64,000 bases of DNA from Cervus elaphus (lineage: Eukaryota > Chordata > Mammalia > Artiodactyla > Cervidae), in assembly GCF_910594005.1 (NCBI RefSeq), contig NC_057843.1:34197001-34261000 (forward strand), written 5' to 3'. Made by a program: the position numbers and the translations under genes. The notes under the pieces were generated by a model, which was not told the DNA's origin, did no database searches, and was given only the letters and a program-made list of their open reading frames with translations. Shown in pieces: positions 59,736 to 64,000 of this stretch. Numbering within the stretch: position 1 is the stretch's first letter; the number at the start of each line of letters is the position of its first letter.

Positions 59736-62700
59736 CATATTAAGATTTAGTGATGGGGCCCAATCTGATCAGAGAGAGCATATAAATAATACATTTTTAA
59801 CCTTACATTCTTTCCCTCACTTAGTTGAGTTTTTAAATGAATGCATGTGAAAGAAGGGAAGCCACAGGTAAGAGTTTGAAAGAATAAGACTCACATTCTA
59901 TCCCAGTTTTTTGGGACGCATCAAATTCTAAATCAAGTTGTGTGGTTTTTCCGATCTATATCTTTTATCCTTAATTATTACCTTGAAGCATTCAGACATT
60001 AAAAACAGTCAACAAAATATATATCTTTCCACAATAGCATTATGTTTTATACAATTTAAAAAGCAACAAACTTCTTTGGGATCCATGTTCATAATTTTCA
60101 GTTAGGTCACTTCACTCCAAGTTCTTTAGTTTGCTATTCATTGAACTAAAGAGGTGATTAATACTGAGTTATGTTTTAAAATGTAGCTACATATGCACTA
60201 ATGTTGTCATTAAATTATGTTATATACTATGTGCTTGATTTGGAAATAAATTTATTCTTTTTTAACAGTTTAATGGAAATATAATATTTTAGACTTGGAG
60301 TATTATTTTATTTAATATTTTATTATTGGTTGTTGAACTTTGGCAAAATTTACCTAATAAAAATAAGAAATAATAATAAAGCATTAAATATCAAGGTAGG
60401 CCTTCATCAGAGAGCATGCTTAGGAAGACCTTCAGTTTAAACCACACCTGGCTCTCTTGCTTCATGTGGCTCCTCTCCCCTATCTCAAGTAGCATTCATT
60501 TCTGCTTCTTTATTCAATTTGAACTTTATGGAAAATTATTTCACAGTAGCATATTATCTTATAATATTTTTAATATTTAGTACAGCAAACTCAATAAGAA
60601 ATTTTATGTTTTATTCTGCAACCATGCTCCTTTACCCTTTTGTACTGAAAATCTAGAGACTCCAAGATTCTCTTCTTTGAGAAAACTCCAATCTTGAAAA
60701 GCCTCCTGGGGAGCATAATGAGAGAGTAAACTCTAGATTTTTGAAGTAATCCTAGTGAGATAAGGTCATACATCTGTTATTTAACACATTGTTTTGAAAG
60801 TATTGTCAGTGTTCTGCACTGTTGATATTATTAAATACGCACCATATTGTATACAAAATAAACATGAAATTGTAGGAACTAATAACTATCTCTTAATATG
60901 TCTATGTGTGCAGTTTTCATTCACTGCATGCCAGTAATATGTTCAGTGCATTCTTTCACAAATTAATGAGACATTTCTTGCATGAACTGCAACAAAGGCT
61001 CTAATTGCTTCATCTGCCCATTATACAGTTCAAAGTCATCCGGTATAACTGGTAAAAAGAAAGAGTTGCTTAGAATGTCAACTCTAACCACTTCTGCTAG
61101 TACCAGATGTTATTGCATTTATGAAAGTAAGTCTTTTGAGGAGAGCAAACATAGATGCTTTATACTTTTATTTTTAAAACTCTTACAAATGAAGAAAAGA
61201 GATGAAAATTTCAGTATTTGTTTCTTCTGTGGGAAATTGAATAGATCTGTTTCTAGGGATCATCTTGAAAATTTTAACTTAGGCAATGATTGTTCAGATT
61301 CTAATTAAGCAACGAAAACTTTGTACCACATGCATTTAACAGCCAAAAGTCAGCATGCATGATGTGTGTATACAAATATACATAATTATTTATATCTGAT
61401 TCACCCATTTTTTGCCAAAACATCTCTCACAGGAACTACTGCTAATTTCTAGCACATTTATGTTACAAAATAGCTGCACAGATACACACAGTTAAGGATA
61501 AACTATATGTAAAGTAGAACTACATAGTAGAACTATGGAAACACTGTAATGTATTTGGTTTTTGTGTATAAAAATTTTATTGGCCATTTAAAAATGTCTC
61601 ATAGTACTAAAAAGCTTATCATGAGCATTCTTACTGAACTAATGGGCACACTTGAATTTCTGATTAGCAGTGGGGAATTCACTATAATTGTACTAGAGTT
61701 TAATTATGAATTTTTATTCAAGACATATTAACTCAGTCTTTACTTATCACTGGAGTGCCCTGGGAATCATGAGAACCACAGCTACATTATAACAGAACAG
61801 TACTGTGGCATGCTGGAGCTGACTCTACTGGGCTATATCATGAGTTGCTAGCATCTCTTTCCACTCCTGTGTTCGCTGACTTCACACTGGTAGTTTGAAA
61901 ATGGCCACATTGACAGTATTTCCTTATGGAAATGGGCAGATGCTGCAAACGAGGTCATTTTTCCTGGCAATCAAGCTGTCAAACATTTGCCAGCTAACAA
62001 CCAGAAATGTTTAAAATCTAAGGATGCCCAATTTTGATTATGATCTTAAAAATGGATATTTTTGTCTTTCATATTTTGCATAATACACATGGTTGTATAT
62101 ATGTGTTATTTCTGTAAGAATTTTTATGATGTATTTTTTTTCAGAAAACATGGGTAATAAAACATAGAAAGTGAATGAAACTAAGAAAATAAGGATGACA
62201 TAGGATTAAGACAGAATAGAGAAATAGTATACAAGAAAGGCATATTTTTAGCAGAGAATCTCATGGGGAATAATACACTGACAAATGGAACAATGACAAA
62301 TAAAGACTAGTATGGTGCTCACAGTCTTTTCTTATAAAAGCTCTTTTTAGACTTTTATAGCTTCTTATAATATTTACTTAAAAATGCTTAGATTTTTGAA
62401 ACTTCTTTCTCCTTTAACTTTAGGTATCAGATTGAAAAAAAAAAACTCACATTTTTGTTTACATTAGTTTTGCCACTTAAGATATATCCATATTTATTTT
62501 GACTTTTTGAAGAAAAAAATTAATATATACCTCTCACACCCCTACTCTTGATTTAGTTATTAAATGCAGTTTTCTTTTCTTTTTTTCATATTGGTAGTTA
62601 GCAGTAGTTGTCTTTGGTATTAAGAAGTCTGCCATCTACAGAATCTTCCTTTGAAATGTTTACTCTGCATGAAGAGCTCCCCAGGCATAGATTTGCCTTC

Positions 62701-62987
62701 ATCCAAAAAAAGAGAATTAAGGAGTAGAATTGAAAGAATACATTTTTATTTTATAATTAACATTTCCAAATCACATTTCATCTTGCTTTGCATGTTTTAC
62801 TTTTATAAATGCACCATATGGAATATATATGATTTCAATCACGTTTGTAAAATATAGTTATTAATTTATATTGCCCTTTGGATTTCATAAATGATTTGGA
62901 AATCAAAAGTATCCTGTTTTAGTTTTGATGTTTACTTATTAACATAAAAGTGGTAATCTTTAAAAATACAATTTAGTATAATGATTT
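59736..62987. other. Unassigned AT-rich block, 3.2 kb
   Basis: No gene that I can support. The 108-codon plus frame at 60982-61308 is Cys- and Ser-rich but has no ordered motif. The less AT-rich patch at about 61750-62010 (GGCATGCTGGAGCTGACTC, GGAAATGGGCAGATGCTGC) may be an old DNA transposon, which I could not name. Confidence 0.45.
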
Positions 62988-62989
62988 TA

Positions 62990-63049
62990 TTGGGTTGACC
63001 AAGAAGTTCGTTTGAGTTTTAATCTGAACAAACTTCTTAGCCAACCCAA
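62990..63049. mobile_element. Miniature mariner palindrome (60 bp)
   Basis: TTGGGTTGACCAAGAAGTTCG and its near-perfect inverted copy CAAACTTCTTAGCCAACCCAA face each other around a short loop (about 63014-63026), with TA on both outer sides (62988-62989, 63050-63051). Tc1/mariner elements insert at TA and duplicate it. The TIR text resembles the ruminant mariner family (GGGTTGGCCAAAAAGTTCG). Arms extend to 62984-63013 and 63027-63055 when flanking bases are counted. It contains no transposase and is the two ends only. Confidence 0.88.
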
Positions 63050-63055
63050 TAAAAT

Positions 63056-63150
63056 GATGTTGCACATGTAATGACATGAAATAAATGGCTTATAAAGAGG
63101 TTTGAATAGTTTTTCATACCAACAAGCATGCCATACAAAATACTGTTTAA
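63056..63150. other. Spacer between mariner remnant and L1-BT
   Basis: Nothing recognised. Confidence 0.5.
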
Positions 63151-64000
63151 TTTTTTTTTTTTTATTTTATTTATTTTTTTTTCCAGTGGGTTTTGTCATA
63201 CATTGATATGAATCAGCCATGGATTTACATGTATTCCCAATCCCGATCCCCCCTCCCACCTCCCTCTCCACCCGATTCCTCTGGGTCTTCCCAGTGCACC
63301 AGGCCCGAGCACTTGTCTCATGCATCCCACCTGGGCTGGTGATCTGTTTCACCATAGATAGTATACATGCTGTTCTTTTGAAATATCCCACCCTCACATT
63401 CTCCCACAAAGTTCAAAAGTCTGTTCTGTATTTCTGTGTCTCTTTTTCTGTTTTGCATATAGGGTTATCGTTATCACCTTTCTAAATTCCATATATATGT
63501 GTTAGTATGCTGTAATGTTCTTTATCTTTCTGGCTTACTTCACTCTGTATAATGGGCTCCAGCTTCATCCATCTCATTAGGACTGGTTCAAATGAATTCT
63601 TTTTAATGGCTGAGTAATATTCCATGGTGTATATGTACCACAGCTTCCTTATCCATTCATCTGCTGTTGGGCATCTAGGTTGATTCCATGTCCTGGCTAT
63701 TATAAACAGTGCTGCGATGAACATTGGGGTGCACGTGTCTCTTTCAGATCTGGTTTCCTCAGTGTGTATGCCCAGAAGTGGGATTGCTGGGTCATATGGC
63801 AGTTCTATTTCCAGTTTTTTAAGAAATCTCCACACTGTTTTCCATAGCGGCTGTACTAGTTTGCATTCCCACCAACAGTGTAAGAGGGTTCCCTTTTCTC
63901 CACAGCCTCTCCAGCATTTATTGCTTGTAGACTTTTGGATAGCAGCCATCCTGACTGGCGTGTAATGGTACCTCATTGTGGTTTTGATTTGCATTTCTCT
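63151..64000 (-). mobile_element. Young L1-BT, 3' end, running off the window
   Basis: Minus-strand L1-BT. The plus strand starts with a long T-tract (the element's poly(A) tail), then the 3' UTR (AGTGGGTTTTGTCATACATTG, CCCGATCCCCCCTCCCACC) and the ORF2 3' part to the window edge. The 3' UTR closely matches the inner L1 at 25.9-26.15 kb. The ORF2 frame is undamaged over the visible part, unlike every BovB copy here. The 5' extent and duplication lie outside the window. Confidence 0.95.
63482..64000 (-). CDS. L1 ORF2p C-terminal segment, open to window edge
   Basis: ORF2p is the L1 endonuclease/reverse transcriptase that nicks target DNA and copies L1 RNA (and, in trans, other RNAs) in ribonucleoprotein particles. 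Only its C-terminus is visible. From the first Met in view there are 170 residues with no stop or frameshift until the natural stop at 63482. The C-terminal cysteine motif is complete: C27, C31, H39 and C44, matching the family's CX3CX7HX4C spacing. It is followed by the conserved WRFLKKLEIELPYDPAIPLLG and MEYYSAIKKN blocks. The endonuclease and catalytic domains lie beyond base 64000, so whether the copy is full length and intact cannot be told. It may still be a 5'-truncated insertion. Confidence 0.85.
   Translation of the reverse strand, partial: REMQIKTTMRYHYTPVRMAAIQKSTSNKCWRGCGEKGTLLHCWWECKLVQPLWKTVWRFLKKLEIELPYDPAIPLLGIHTEETRSERDTCTPMFIAALFIIARTWNQPRCPTADEWIRKLWYIYTMEYYSAIKKNSFEPVLMRWMKLEPIIQSEVSQKDKEHYSILTHIYGI

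Noticed and set aside
60982..61308. 108-codon Cys-rich plus frame, considered as a small zinc-binding or secreted protein
   Set aside because: The cysteines do not form an ordered zinc-finger or disulfide pattern, there is no signal peptide, and the frame is a single isolated ORF.
61750..62010. Named DNA transposon (MER20/MER58-type)
   Set aside because: The text felt familiar, but I could not match terminal repeats or a consensus firmly enough to name a family.
1..64000. CRISPR array, bacterial operon or prophage
   Set aside because: Composition, repeat families and the absence of long frames all show mammalian nuclear DNA. No regularly spaced repeats were seen.

Overview
The window is non-coding DNA from a ruminant (Bovidae-like) nuclear genome. 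I find no host protein-coding gene, tRNA gene, rRNA gene or CRISPR array. The lineage call rests on the repeats: many BovB (RTE-clade) LINE copies, tRNA-Glu/BovA composite SINEs (Bov-tA, with BovA and Bov-A2 relatives), and young L1-BT copies. This combination is known from pecoran ruminants. Cattle, sheep, goat and buffalo cannot be separated from the sequence alone. Repeat family names are from memory of the consensus sequences; no database search was run.

Layout. 1-16.8 kb holds five BovB insertions. One of these (2,865-4,583) is a single insertion with an inverted 5' part and a 12-bp target-site duplication. The same stretch carries four Bov-tA SINEs, an old L1 piece and a MER5A-like DNA transposon. 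16.8-25.6 kb is AT-rich, with two ruminant SINEs and faint L1 and L2 remnants. 25.6-26.3 kb is an L1-BT copy into which a second, 5'-inverted L1-BT has inserted; both have clean target-site duplications. 27-31 kb has a Bov-A2, a BovA monomer and an ancient L1 interrupted by two BovB copies and one Bov-tA. 31-37 kb is mostly unassigned with MIR and L2 remnants and one BovB end. 37.2-39.1 kb has a CHR-type SINE with a Bov-tA in its tail, an old L1 3' end and a BovB. 42.0-42.7 kb is a solo endogenous-retrovirus LTR on the minus strand. 43.9-48.3 kb has MIR remnants, a 137-bp BovB end and two Bov-tA copies. 50.2-51.3 kb is an L1 with a Bov-tA inside it. 51.5-52.1 kb is the last BovB. 54.3-57.5 kb is an L2 remnant followed by a GC-richer block I could not assign. 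57.5-63 kb is AT-rich with one clear MIR and a 60-bp mariner palindrome. The window ends inside a young L1-BT on the minus strand whose ORF2 C-terminus is open to the window edge.

Nearly all recognisable open reading frames are pieces of BovB or L1 reverse-transcriptase proteins, or reading frames across SINEs. The genes do not form a pathway. The functional link is parasitic: the non-autonomous BovA-tailed SINEs share the BovB 3' end and are thought to be mobilised by BovB. The eleven BovB insertions cover roughly 8.8 kb, about 14% of the window. I found no convincing new biological system. The most informative items are the two twin-priming inversions, the nested insertions with readable target-site duplications, an internally deleted BovB, and the unassigned block at 54.7-57.5 kb.
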